A stretch of 8,111 nt of DNA, from positions 1 to 8,111 of the forward strand of contig CALTVJ010000068.1 in the NCBI GenBank assembly GCA_943912835.1. The letters are read 5' to 3'. The position numbers and the translations under genes were made by a program. Under the pieces are notes generated by a model. That model was not told where the DNA came from. It worked only from the letters and a program-made list of their open reading frames with translations, and made no database searches. Positions 1-6,798 of the stretch are shown here, in pieces. Each line of letters begins with the position of its first letter. The first letter of the stretch is position 1. The DNA comes from an uncultured Porphyromonas sp. GTDB taxonomy: Bacteria; Bacteroidota; Bacteroidia; Bacteroidales; Porphyromonadaceae.

Positions 1-2
1 AT

Positions 3-68
3 ACTGGAAATATTTTTTTACTATACTAGAAATTTATTTCCACTATAGTGGAAATTTTAGGCTACTAC
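3..68. repeat. 22-bp tandem repeat, three degenerate copies
   Basis: Three copies sit in exact 22-bp register at 3-24, 25-46 and 47-68. Each opens with A(C/G)T(G/A)GAAAT and closes with ACTAT or ACTAC. By hand count, copies 1 and 2 agree at 17 of 22 positions and copies 2 and 3 at 14 of 22. Similarity fades to the right, before the miaA stop codon, so the array probably continues leftward out of the window. It lies just downstream of miaA. Its function is unknown; a non-autonomous repeat element is one possibility. Confidence 0.65.
36..55. repeat. Perfect 20-bp palindrome downstream of miaA
   Basis: The two 10-base halves, ATTTCCACTA and TAGTGGAAAT, are exact reverse complements with no spacer, and the symmetry breaks just outside them. 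The palindrome spans the junction of repeat copies 2 and 3. It is 24 bp beyond the miaA stop and could fold in RNA as an 8-bp stem with a 4-base loop. There is no long U-run after it on the minus strand, so a classical intrinsic terminator is not supported. A weak terminator, an mRNA 3' end, or a protein-binding site are all possible. Confidence 0.6.
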
Positions 69-79
69 AGAGCTATAGA

Positions 80-973
80 CTACTGGTTTTCTATAGATCG
101 ACAAATATCCTCAAATTGGTTGGGGTGAAACCAACGAATTTCATGATCTCTTTTCCACCAGCTAAGTTGTTTCCGTGCATATACCCGACTATTCTTTTGT
201 ATTTTATGGATTGCTTCGTCTAGAGTAATATGCCCATCAAAGTGCTCAAATAGTTCTTTATAACCAACCGTGTTGAGAGAGTTTAAATGACGATAAGGAT
301 AAACAGCCTTAGCCTCATTAACAAGCCCATGATCTATCATTTGGTGAACACGTTGATTTATACGCTGATAGAGTTCATCTCTTTCGCGTATAAGTCCAAT
401 TTTGATAATTCGCCAAGGTCTCTTCTTCTTTATTCCAGAGTGAAAACTACTGAACGGTTTCCCCGTTGAGATACACACTTCGTATCCATGTAATACGCGT
501 TTGTAGTTTTGTTTATCAACCTTAGCATAGTAATGGGGGTCTAGTAGGCTTAATTCTTGAAGTATATTTTCTAGCCCTTCTTCAGCGTATCGTTGCCAAA
601 CACTTTCTCTTATTTCCAAAGGGATATCGGGGATGTTATCTATCCCGTGACATAGGGTATCAATGTACATCATTGAACCTCCAGAAGCTAGTGCATAATT
701 GCTTTTCCCGTGTATTTCTTGTATTAAAGGTAAAGCGTCTTGTTCAAACTGACTTACACTATAAGGAGTAAAAATACTATGAGTGGCAACCAAATGATGA
801 GGCACAGCTGTACGCTCTTGTTGAGAGGGTGCTGCTGTGCCTATAGGAATCTCGCGATATATTTGTCTCGAATCTGCAGATATTATTTCTGTTTGGAAGT
901 ATTTAGCAAGATCCAAACTCAAAGTTGTTTTACCTACACCAGTGGGTCCAAGTAATACAATTAAGGTATTCAC
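80..973 (-). CDS. miaA: tRNA dimethylallyltransferase MiaA
   Basis: This cytoplasmic enzyme transfers a dimethylallyl group from DMAPP to N6 of A37 in tRNAs that read UNN codons. The 297-residue length fits the family. Visible motifs are the P-loop GPTGVGKT (9-16), the SADSRQIY block (33-39) with the DSR expected to hold the catalytic Asp, GGSMMYID (98-105) at the prenyl-donor region, the tRNA-contacting block around KRVLHGYEVCISTGKP (158-173), NTVGYKE (234-240), and the C-terminal RVYARKQLSWW block (263-273). The start is GTG; an in-frame stop lies five codons upstream and no ATG lies between. The gene begins one base after the TAG stop of the preceding gene and has no clear Shine-Dalgarno, which suggests translational coupling. 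The family assignment is firm. Confidence 0.96.
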   Translation of the reverse strand: MNTLIVLLGPTGVGKTTLSLDLAKYFQTEIISADSRQIYREIPIGTAAPSQQERTAVPHHLVATHSIFTPYSVSQFEQDALPLIQEIHGKSNYALASGGSMMYIDTLCHGIDNIPDIPLEIRESVWQRYAEEGLENILQELSLLDPHYYAKVDKQNYKRVLHGYEVCISTGKPFSSFHSGIKKKRPWRIIKIGLIRERDELYQRINQRVHQMIDHGLVNEAKAVYPYRHLNSLNTVGYKELFEHFDGHITLDEAIHKIQKNSRVYARKQLSWWKRDHEIRWFHPNQFEDICRSIENQ

Positions 974-974
974 A

Positions 975-1523
975 CTAATAGTTTTCTAGATCATCTAGCT
1001 CGGAGAAACCATTTGAATCTAAATCATCTAGATCTAGATTATCCCCATATAGTCCGTCATCTGCAAAGTCTAGAGATGTGTCAGAGCCCATGCCTCTAGT
1101 TTCGGCGAACTCAAGACTTGATGTTTGTTGCGGGGCTTTCCCCTCAGCGTGAATAACTGATGGTTGATCTTGACTCCCAGAGATAAGCTCGATAAGCTCG
1201 ATGAAGAATCCTCGTTCACTAAGCATGTCAAAAACAAAAAGAAGGCGATCTCCTTTGTTTTCAATCAAGCTCTCTATTTGTGTAGATTCCATGAGATAAA
1301 CGTCATCAGAGCTATCGGAGAACCCCATATCCATCAAGGTTATTTCTTGCTCTTTTTGCCACTCATCATCGCAAACATAGAAAGTGCTTAACTCTCGGTT
1401 GTCATACTTCAGGTGATCTAGGATAAAATTATTAAGATCCAAGAACGTGGCTTCTGAATCAATTAAAATCTCTCTGCGAAAAAAATCGTTTTCTTCCGAG
1501 AGCATGAGTAGTTTATAAATCAT
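975..1523 (-). CDS. pRiA4b ORF-3-like / IS1096 TnpR passenger-family protein with acidic tail
   Basis: A 182-residue soluble protein of unknown function. Residues 1 to about 115 have the fold pattern of the plasmid pRiA4b ORF-3-like family: MIYKLLMLSEEN, then FLDLNNFILDHLKYD (28-42), FYVCDDEWQKEQEITL (48-63), and LLFVFDMLSERGFFIELIEL. The family name comes from mobile-element passengers, but in Bacteroidales this version is usually a chromosomal gene, and no transposase or terminal repeats are seen here. From about residue 135 the protein is low-complexity and strongly acidic, rich in Asp, Leu and Ser (DLDDLDSNGFSELDDL). An AAAGGAA Shine-Dalgarno-like sequence precedes the ATG, and a TATCTTTG -7 box lies 28 bp upstream. 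It is probably co-transcribed with miaA, one base downstream. The assignment is by recognised sequence pattern. Confidence 0.8.
   Translation of the reverse strand: MIYKLLMLSEENDFFRREILIDSEATFLDLNNFILDHLKYDNRELSTFYVCDDEWQKEQEITLMDMGFSDSSDDVYLMESTQIESLIENKGDRLLFVFDMLSERGFFIELIELISGSQDQPSVIHAEGKAPQQTSSLEFAETRGMGSDTSLDFADDGLYGDNLDLDDLDSNGFSELDDLENY
1026..1039. repeat. 14-bp palindrome inside the acidic tail coding region
   Basis: ATCTAGATCTAGAT is an exact palindrome, and a related CTAGATCATCTAG sits at 986-998. Both encode Asp/Leu-rich repeats of the acidic tail. This is most simply a by-product of repeated Asp and Leu codons, not a regulatory site. Confidence 0.4.
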
Positions 1524-1550
1524 TTCCTTTTATTATGCAGTTTTCACTTG

Positions 1551-1558
1551 CAAAGATA
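1551..1558 (-). promoter_or_regulatory. Bacteroidetes -7 box for the acidic-protein/miaA unit
   Basis: Read on the minus strand, this is TATCTTTG followed by CA, a full match to the Bacteroidetes -7 consensus TAnnTTTG and identical to the box in front of tRNA-Leu. Transcription would start near 1545, giving a leader of about 22 nt before the ATG at 1523. No convincing TTG/TTTG -33 box is seen at the right spacing, so strength is uncertain. Its place in the 54-bp gap after the upstream gene suggests a separate promoter for this two-gene unit. Confidence 0.6.
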
Positions 1559-1577
1559 GTATAATCGTATCTATGGG

Positions 1578-2711
1578 TTATAGCTCGATCACCGTTTTTT
1601 TTGATAAAGAATGCAGAGAGAGTGGAGTGATACTACACCACAGAGCTAGATCTTGTAATGTACAAGGATATGGGCAGTCTCCTTGCATATCGGCAATCAG
1701 AGCTCGTAACATGATGTAGTCCATGCCTTTGTGATGGCTGTCATATATCATAGCATCTTCTCCCCAGGTACGCCAATAATCATGTGCATATTCTTTGATG
1801 TATGAAGCATCATCTTCCCATTGCTCGTAGGGACTTTGTCTTTCTAAATAGATTCTTCTGCGTTCGCCGTCCCAGATACCTAAACTACCTTGTACTTCTA
1901 AATCTAAACTACGAGGTCTAGGTAAGGAAGTATCGTGTGTTAGAGTAATTAGAACGCCAGATCGACTTTTGATAAGTGTAGTTATAACATCACTTATTGT
2001 AGGTACCTTTTCTGTAGCAGAAAGTCGTTGTGAAAAACCGCAACTATTAGATCCCTGACTATAGACTGATGCAATATCTTCTATGTCCCTCATACTTGAG
2101 ATGAGCGCAAGTGGAGCAAACCCATGAGTTGGATAAATGTCTGCGTTATATTTCCAATAATAGGGGTATCTCCAACTACCTTCTCCTGTAGCTCGTACAC
2201 ATCCATTATCATCAAGTAAAACATTTCGCAGATCATGCCGATAGCCTCCTCTAAGATGTACAATTTCTCCGAATAATCCTCGCTGTACCATAGTTTGTAT
2301 AGCCAAGATCTCTTGCATGAAGAGAGTATTCTCTAAAGGGTAGCATCGTTTGTGCATTTTCTTCAGCTCCTCAAATAGAGGAGTGTACTCACTTTTACGA
2401 TAATCTAGGCTAAGTCCTGGCTTAATCTCTAAGGCAATATGGGCTCCATTTTTTACAGCAAAAAGAGCTTGCTCAACATGGTATTGCCAAGGAGAAGCAA
2501 TGATGACCAAATCAGGTTTTTGTTCTTCAATTAGCCGTTGGTAATCATATAGTCCTCTATTGTAGACGAAAACGTTTTGATGCTCCCGCTCTATAATATT
2601 CGGGTCTGCAATACCTACGAGCTCTACATGATTAGAGAGTGATTTCAGTATTTTGAGGAGATAAGATCCTCTATATCCCAAGCCAATTAGGGCAATACGT
2701 AAAGTATTCAT
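1578..2711 (-). CDS. Gfo/Idh/MocA-family protein resembling GH109 glycosidases
   Basis: A 377-residue NAD(P)-dependent protein. The N-terminal Rossmann fold shows GLGYRG (10-15) and an acidic residue after strand 2 (ADPN, 35-38). IASPWQYHVEQAL (71-83) and ALEIKPGL (93-100) correspond to the usual nucleotide-binding and EKP regions. The C-terminal half resembles GH109 proteins: LENTLFMQEILAI (126-138), GLFGEIVHLRGGYRHDLR (145-162), YPTHGFAPLA (193-202), and HHKGMDYIMLRALI (326-339). GH109 enzymes cleave alpha-N-acetylgalactosaminides by an NAD-dependent redox-elimination mechanism; the substrate here is unknown. No signal peptide is visible because the Rossmann strand starts at residue 5, so a cytoplasmic location is inferred. 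The ATG overlaps the WbqC stop codon in ATGA, indicating coupling. A plain sugar dehydrogenase remains possible. Confidence 0.85.
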   Translation of the reverse strand: MNTLRIALIGLGYRGSYLLKILKSLSNHVELVGIADPNIIEREHQNVFVYNRGLYDYQRLIEEQKPDLVIIASPWQYHVEQALFAVKNGAHIALEIKPGLSLDYRKSEYTPLFEELKKMHKRCYPLENTLFMQEILAIQTMVQRGLFGEIVHLRGGYRHDLRNVLLDDNGCVRATGEGSWRYPYYWKYNADIYPTHGFAPLALISSMRDIEDIASVYSQGSNSCGFSQRLSATEKVPTISDVITTLIKSRSGVLITLTHDTSLPRPRSLDLEVQGSLGIWDGERRRIYLERQSPYEQWEDDASYIKEYAHDYWRTWGEDAMIYDSHHKGMDYIMLRALIADMQGDCPYPCTLQDLALWCSITPLSLHSLSKKTVIEL

Positions 2712-3370
2712 GACTCGATGGTAAAGTGCTCAAAAACTTTATCAATAGGATAGTCTCGGAGGTAAATAAGCGTCTCACTACCCATATTAAAGAGTAAGTC
2801 GTATATTGAGAGTTCTGGAGTAAAGCCTACTTGAGCCGAAAAAGCTTGGTAATAATTGGGGTAGTCAATGATACTATCCCTGTTTAGTTTCCTTGGATGC
2901 AAATAATAGCGATGATCCAAAGAATTATCTCTAAAAGTTTTAAAAGATTTGGTCTCTTCAAAACGAATATTTAGACTCAAAATCTTGAGCAAGATATCTA
3001 AGAGTTCGGTATTAAAGTCCCAGAGGTATTTGTGTTGTTTGGTATATATAAGATTTATATCGTCCCAAAGGTACTCAAAGAAAGGGCTACTACCATAGTT
3101 TGTTTTTAATGCCTGCTTATGCTGATGTCTCCAAGATATACGATCGCTGATCAGTACGTCTTTGATTGGTGTCTTTCCACCTAGAGGTCGTTCTATAGGG
3201 ATCGTCAATGACTGAATGCCGTTAGAGCTTAAAACATCACATCTATTACGCCAACTTTGTTTGACAATATGTTCATGAGACTCTAAAAATATAGTTTCGT
3301 TACGATACTTATAGAGCAGTGCCATATAGTATATTGGCGGAGCGTAGGCTGTAGACAATACTAGGGACAT
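2708..3370 (-). CDS. WbqC-family protein
   Basis: A 220-residue protein of the WbqC-like family. Family hallmarks are AYAPPIYYMALLYKY near the N-terminus (8-22), IFLESHEHIVKQSWRNRC (27-44), the LTIPIERP strand (55-62), and WRHQHKQALKTNYGSSPFFEYLWDD (80-104). The name comes from an O-antigen cluster gene, but the biochemical activity is not known to me, so no reaction is assigned. No signal peptide or membrane segment is seen. It starts 8 bp after the lepB stop and its TGA overlaps the next gene's ATG, which places it in the dapB-lepB operon. A dapB-lepB-wbqC order is, as I recall, common in Bacteroidales. The family call is confident; the function is open. Confidence 0.88.
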   Translation of the reverse strand: MSLVLSTAYAPPIYYMALLYKYRNETIFLESHEHIVKQSWRNRCDVLSSNGIQSLTIPIERPLGGKTPIKDVLISDRISWRHQHKQALKTNYGSSPFFEYLWDDINLIYTKQHKYLWDFNTELLDILLKILSLNIRFEETKSFKTFRDNSLDHRYYLHPRKLNRDSIIDYPNYYQAFSAQVGFTPELSIYDLLFNMGSETLIYLRDYPIDKVFEHFTIES

Positions 3371-3378
3371 ACTTATGG

Positions 3379-4815
3379 TTATTTCCCAGTTATGAATTGT
3401 AGCATTCTTGAAAATCGTATTCCACCAGAAAATAAGGGTTTCTCATCATTGATGGATAACCACAAAAGGGATGGAGTCCCTACGATATGATCTTCAGGAA
3501 CAAATCCCCAGGCTCTACTATCAGCAGAGTTGTGTCTGTTATCTCCCATCATCCAATAGTAATTTTGAGCGAAAGTGTAAGTCTCGGTTTCAAAGCCATC
3601 GATAAAAAATTTACCATTATCTACGATTAGTTTATGACCTTCATAGGCTCGAATACAACGCTCGTATATTGGATAGTTATTTTCGTTTAGGCGGATGGTC
3701 ATGCCTTTTTGGGGAATAAGTATGGGGCCATAATTATCTATACTCCAACCATAATTATGCCATACAGGGTAGCAACTATTTGCTTCTGGTTGCAGTTTTA
3801 TGGGAACTATCTTTTTGATCTTTGTACCTTTCAGTTGCTCTATCATACCTTGTGTTAGAGGTATTTCATAAATCTTGCCATAGATAGATGAGTCTTCACT
3901 AAGTGGACTAAAGCCAAGTGATTTGAGTCCTTCTTTTGTTTGTTCGTCATGTACAGCTGTAGCATCAGAAATAAGAGAGACATCTCGGTAGTTAATACCT
4001 AGGATATCTAGGTCCTCTTTGTCTATTGTAGATCCATCGGTCTGAATGAGGTAGTTTAGCTGCATTTGTCGTGGATTTACAGCTGCTGTATCATTGATGT
4101 AGACCTGTGCATCTCTTATTTCAAGTTTGTCTCCAGGCATACCGATAAGTCGTTTAACATAATGATCTCTTCTATCGATTGGCCTATAAACGATTTCCCC
4201 AAAAGTGCTTTTATCCTGATTGACAACATCACGTCCGTATATAGCACAAAGTGTTTGATAGTCTGGATTGGTCATTTTGGTCGCAACAGTGTCTCCTGCA
4301 GGAAAATTGAATACAACTAAGTCATTGCGTTCAATCTGTCCATAGCCAGCCAGACGTTTATAGCCTAATGTGGGATTAGAGAGATAGCTCTCTTGATCTC
4401 CTATGCGGTTATGTACTAGGGGTAGTGCAATGGGAGTCATAGGCATACGTGGTCCATATTTTAGCTTACTAACGAAGAGATAATCTCCAGTAAGTAACGT
4501 CTTTTCTAGGGATGAAGAGGGTATCGCAAAGTTTTGAAAGAAAAAGGTAAAAATAAAACTAACTGCGATGAGTACATACAAAATATCCCCAAATAGAGAT
4601 ATAATTGAGCGCAAAATAGGGTTAGAGTGATCTCGTCCCCATGCCCAATTGATATACCTAAAGAAATAATAGTCAACGATAAATGGCAATAAAATTAACC
4701 ATAACCAGCCAGCCCAAAAACAGAAAACTAGGAATAATATACAAACAATAGATCCTACGATATATCTTATGATGCGGTTTGTTTTACTTTCTTTAGGGTT
4801 TAGATATTGCTTCAT
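3379..4815 (-). CDS. lepB: Signal peptidase I (Bacteroidetes long form)
   Basis: An inner-membrane serine protease that removes signal peptides from exported proteins. It has 478 residues, much longer than the Gram-positive forms. Hydrophobic segments lie at about 15-52 (probably two helices) and 76-94. The catalytic Ser is S102 in IPSSSLEKTLLTGD (98-111), and the catalytic Lys is K221 in YVKRLIGMPGD (219-229). Conserved box E, GDNRHNSADSRAWGFVP, spans 424-440. About 200 residues separate the Lys block from box E, the insertion typical of Bacteroidetes. The residue after the catalytic Ser is Leu (103), where Met is usual. The ATG is 12 bp after the dapB stop, with no strong Shine-Dalgarno. 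Both catalytic residues are present, so it should be active. Confidence 0.95.
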   Translation of the reverse strand: MKQYLNPKESKTNRIIRYIVGSIVCILFLVFCFWAGWLWLILLPFIVDYYFFRYINWAWGRDHSNPILRSIISLFGDILYVLIAVSFIFTFFFQNFAIPSSSLEKTLLTGDYLFVSKLKYGPRMPMTPIALPLVHNRIGDQESYLSNPTLGYKRLAGYGQIERNDLVVFNFPAGDTVATKMTNPDYQTLCAIYGRDVVNQDKSTFGEIVYRPIDRRDHYVKRLIGMPGDKLEIRDAQVYINDTAAVNPRQMQLNYLIQTDGSTIDKEDLDILGINYRDVSLISDATAVHDEQTKEGLKSLGFSPLSEDSSIYGKIYEIPLTQGMIEQLKGTKIKKIVPIKLQPEANSCYPVWHNYGWSIDNYGPILIPQKGMTIRLNENNYPIYERCIRAYEGHKLIVDNGKFFIDGFETETYTFAQNYYWMMGDNRHNSADSRAWGFVPEDHIVGTPSLLWLSINDEKPLFSGGIRFSRMLQFITGK

Positions 4816-4827
4816 TGTATGCTGTTG

Positions 4828-5604
4828 CTAATTTTTTTGTGAGACTTGTTTTTCCTCTTTTAATAAGGCTTCCATAAGATCTGTCATTGTGTAGTAACCA
4901 CAACGTCCAAAGAGAAATTCTGCGGCAATAATAGCACCTTCAGCAAATCCATCCCGTCCATGAGCTTCGTGTTTGAATTCGATATTATCCCTTTCCGACT
5001 GGAAGCTCAGGATATGTGTGCCTGGGACTTCTCCCTCTCTGATTGATTCTATAGGAAGAGCACCATCAGTTTTTATGGTTGTCCCTTCTTTTAAATACCA
5101 AGATTTTAATTGCTTAGGAGAATGTTTGATCACTTCTTCTGCAAGTGTGATAGCTGTTCCGCTAGGAGCATCGAGTTTGTGTATGTGATGTATTTCTGTT
5201 ATTGATGGTGAGTAGCTATTGATATGACTCATGATACGGCTGATTTCTCCACTCATTTTAAAGAATAAATTAACTCCGATGCTGAAGTTTGAAGCCCATA
5301 GTAATGCTCCTTGTTTTGAGATCTCGATTTCTTCTTTTATATCTGTAAGTTGAGTTGTCCACCCTGTAGTTCCAGATACCACCGGTATACCGTGTTGAAG
5401 TAATTTGCGTACGTTATTTGAGACCTGACTGGGGGTAGTAAACTCGATGGCTACATCTATACACTTCCAGTCAAAGTGATCCCAAGACGGATCATTCGGA
5501 TTGTCTATAATTAAAGATATTTTATGTCCTCTATTTTCAGCTAAAGTATGTATGATTTTCCCCATACGACCATAGCCAATTAGGGCAATCTGTAGTCCTC
5601 TCAT
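4828..5604 (-). CDS. dapB: 4-hydroxy-tetrahydrodipicolinate reductase DapB
   Basis: This cytoplasmic NAD(P)H-dependent enzyme reduces hydroxy-tetrahydrodipicolinate in the diaminopimelate/lysine pathway, which feeds peptidoglycan synthesis. It has 258 residues, a normal length. The nucleotide-binding motif is GYGRMG (10-15) with acidic D34 after the second strand. EFTTPSQ (54-60) and GTTGW (78-82) line the cofactor site. The substrate-binding and catalytic signature EIHHIHKLDAPSGTA (137-151) contains H139 and K143, which match the catalytic His and Lys of E. coli DapB. C-terminal HEAHGRDGFAEGA (212-224) is also typical. It is the first gene of the dapB-lepB-wbqC-GH109-like operon, preceded by a 212-bp AT-rich spacer. 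The start ATG follows an AT-rich leader without a clear Shine-Dalgarno, as is common in Bacteroidetes. Confidence 0.97.
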   Translation of the reverse strand: MRGLQIALIGYGRMGKIIHTLAENRGHKISLIIDNPNDPSWDHFDWKCIDVAIEFTTPSQVSNNVRKLLQHGIPVVSGTTGWTTQLTDIKEEIEISKQGALLWASNFSIGVNLFFKMSGEISRIMSHINSYSPSITEIHHIHKLDAPSGTAITLAEEVIKHSPKQLKSWYLKEGTTIKTDGALPIESIREGEVPGTHILSFQSERDNIEFKHEAHGRDGFAEGAIIAAEFLFGRCGYYTMTDLMEALLKEEKQVSQKN

Positions 5605-5635
5605 ATAAATCTAATTTTATTAATAATTCTAGAGG

Positions 5636-5650
5636 GTAAGATAGTCTTAC
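5636..5650. repeat. Inverted repeat in the dapB leader
   Basis: GTAAGA and TCTTAC are perfect reverse complements around a 3-base spacer (TAG). The repeat lies 32-46 bp upstream of the dapB ATG. It could be an operator half-site pair or a small RNA hairpin in the leader. No U-run follows it, so a terminator is unlikely. Confidence 0.45.
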
Positions 5651-5667
5651 TCAACTTTTGTGAATAC

Positions 5668-5675
5668 CAAAAATA
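5668..5675 (-). promoter_or_regulatory. Possible -7 box upstream of dapB
   Basis: The minus strand reads TATTTTTG, which matches TAnnTTTG. A start near 5661 would give a leader of about 57 nt containing the GTAAGA inverted repeat. No TTG or TTTG is found at the expected -33 spacing, and such A/T-rich matches arise easily by chance. A promoter is expected in this spacer because dapB heads an operon, but this exact site is only a candidate. Confidence 0.3.
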
Positions 5676-5721
5676 CAAAAACTCTATAGAAGTATGTCTT
5701 ATGTAATGTTAAGGACTATTT

Positions 5722-5732
5722 AGAACGGTTCT
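5722..5732. repeat. AGAACnGTTCT inverted repeat, copy 1
   Basis: AGAAC-G-GTTCT is a perfect 5-bp inverted repeat with a 1-base centre. It lies in the queG-dapB spacer, upstream of the candidate dapB promoter. A second copy with the same arms is at 5823-5833, 101 bp away. It could be a binding site, but chance is not excluded. Confidence 0.3.
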
Positions 5733-5816
5733 GGGTTGAGCCTATTTTAAATTTAAGTATTAAGATAAGAGTTGTACTAGAATTGAGATCTCTAAATCCG
5801 TGAAGTCTTTTTTTTC

Positions 5817-6758
5817 TTAGCAAGAACTGTTCTCGCTCATATTTTTACGAATTGCTTTTAAAGTGCGTTTTAAGCCTTTAAGCCCAGCTCTTTTGATTGG
5901 AGATCCAGCGAAAAGAAGGGGAAATTCATCGTCACTCATGTCGTCTATTTGTTTTATGCTAATGTTTTTGATTGTTTCGCTTATTTTAAACTCTTCTATT
6001 TGTGATGCTTGTGAGTATTTGTTCCAAGGGCATACTTTCTGGCAAATATCACAACCATAAATCTGATTGCCAAGTCTTGGAGAAAATTCTTCAGAAATAC
6101 TTTCTTGCTGTTCTATCGTTAAATAACTGATGCATCTACGAGCATCCATGACCCCTTCTTTAATCAAAGCTTTTGTAGGGCAATTATCAAGACAGCGAGT
6201 GCAATCTCCACAACGGCTTCGTTGTATTTGATCTGGATTTAGTTTAATTGATACGAATAGAGCTCCCAATACAAAAAAACTACCAGCTTTGGGGATAATT
6301 AATAAGCCGTTTTTCCCTCTCCAGCCTAATCCTGCTTGTACAGCCCAGTACCGCTCGAGGATTGGAGCAGAATCAGCAAAACACCTTCCTTGTACGTTGG
6401 GATCCACTTCTAAACGTATATAATTTAGTAGTAGCTGTAATCTTTTTTTGACAACTTTGTGATAGTCTTTTCCGTAAGCATAGTAGGCAAACTGCGGTTG
6501 CTCTGGAGACTGAAACTCCTTAGGATAATAATTCATTGCAACCATAATTATAGACTGAGTCCCTTCGACTAGCTTTGTTGGATCACGTCGCAAATCAGCA
6601 TTACGTTCTAGATAAGACATAGAACCATGCATAGATTTATTTAGCCATTGTTCTACTTTGTCGTATTCTTTTTGTGGAACCTGTTGGGCTATAGCTATGC
6701 CACATACAGAGAAGCCGAGACGTATAGCCTCGGCTTTGATTTTTTCTTCAGTATTCAG
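5817..6758 (-). CDS. queG: Epoxyqueuosine reductase QueG, probable CTG start
   Basis: This cytoplasmic, cobalamin-dependent iron-sulfur enzyme reduces epoxyqueuosine to queuosine in tRNA, the last step of the pathway. Read from CTG at 6758 it has 313 residues, as expected for the family. Motifs numbered from there are RLGFSVCGIA (13-22), MHGSMSYLERN (43-53), the catalytic-Asp block ADSAPILER (D129), and GLGWRGKNGLL (143-153). The first 4Fe-4S site is CGDCTRCLDNCP (Cys 183, 186, 189, 193). The second cluster uses C209 and GCDICQKVCP (Cys 236, 239, 243). The first ATG (6632) falls at MHGSM and would remove 42 residues, including the conserved LGFSVCGIA. An in-frame TAA at 6771-6773 limits the upstream region, and only CTG precedes the conserved part. 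Gaps are 40 bp to the HU/SPOR gene upstream and 212 bp to dapB downstream. Confidence 0.93.
   Translation of the reverse strand: MNTEEKIKAEAIRLGFSVCGIAIAQQVPQKEYDKVEQWLNKSMHGSMSYLERNADLRRDPTKLVEGTQSIIMVAMNYYPKEFQSPEQPQFAYYAYGKDYHKVVKKRLQLLLNYIRLEVDPNVQGRCFADSAPILERYWAVQAGLGWRGKNGLLIIPKAGSFFVLGALFVSIKLNPDQIQRSRCGDCTRCLDNCPTKALIKEGVMDARRCISYLTIEQQESISEEFSPRLGNQIYGCDICQKVCPWNKYSQASQIEEFKISETIKNISIKQIDDMSDDEFPLLFAGSPIKRAGLKGLKRTLKAIRKNMSENSSC
5823..5833. repeat. AGAACnGTTCT inverted repeat, copy 2
   Basis: AGAAC-T-GTTCT lies over the last codons of queG and shares both arms with the copy at 5722-5732. Its position inside coding sequence weakens a regulatory reading. Confidence 0.25.
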
Positions 6759-6798
6759 TGTAACAACGTATTATGTAATACTATTGAGCGATGGGTGG

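Noticed and set aside
740..955. Plus-strand open frame across the 5' part of miaA
   Set aside because: The miaA frame carries all family motifs here; the opposite frame has no recognisable features.
1182..1199. Two tandem 9-bp copies of GATAAGCTC
   Set aside because: They encode the ELI-ELI part of a conserved region of the acidic-tail protein, so codon repetition is enough to explain them.
4066..4320. 84-codon plus-strand open frame within lepB
   Set aside because: It is antisense to well-conserved lepB coding sequence, Cys-rich with no domain pattern, and has no promoter or ribosome binding site.
5722..5742. Short resemblance to a 16S rRNA segment (GGCTCAACC on the minus strand)
   Set aside because: Only about nine bases agree and the surrounding sequence does not continue the match.
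5783..5816. Possible terminator after queG (GAGATCTC palindrome near an A/T run)
   Set aside because: The stem is only 4 bp per arm, and on the minus strand the A-rich run comes before it, so it does not look like an intrinsic terminator.
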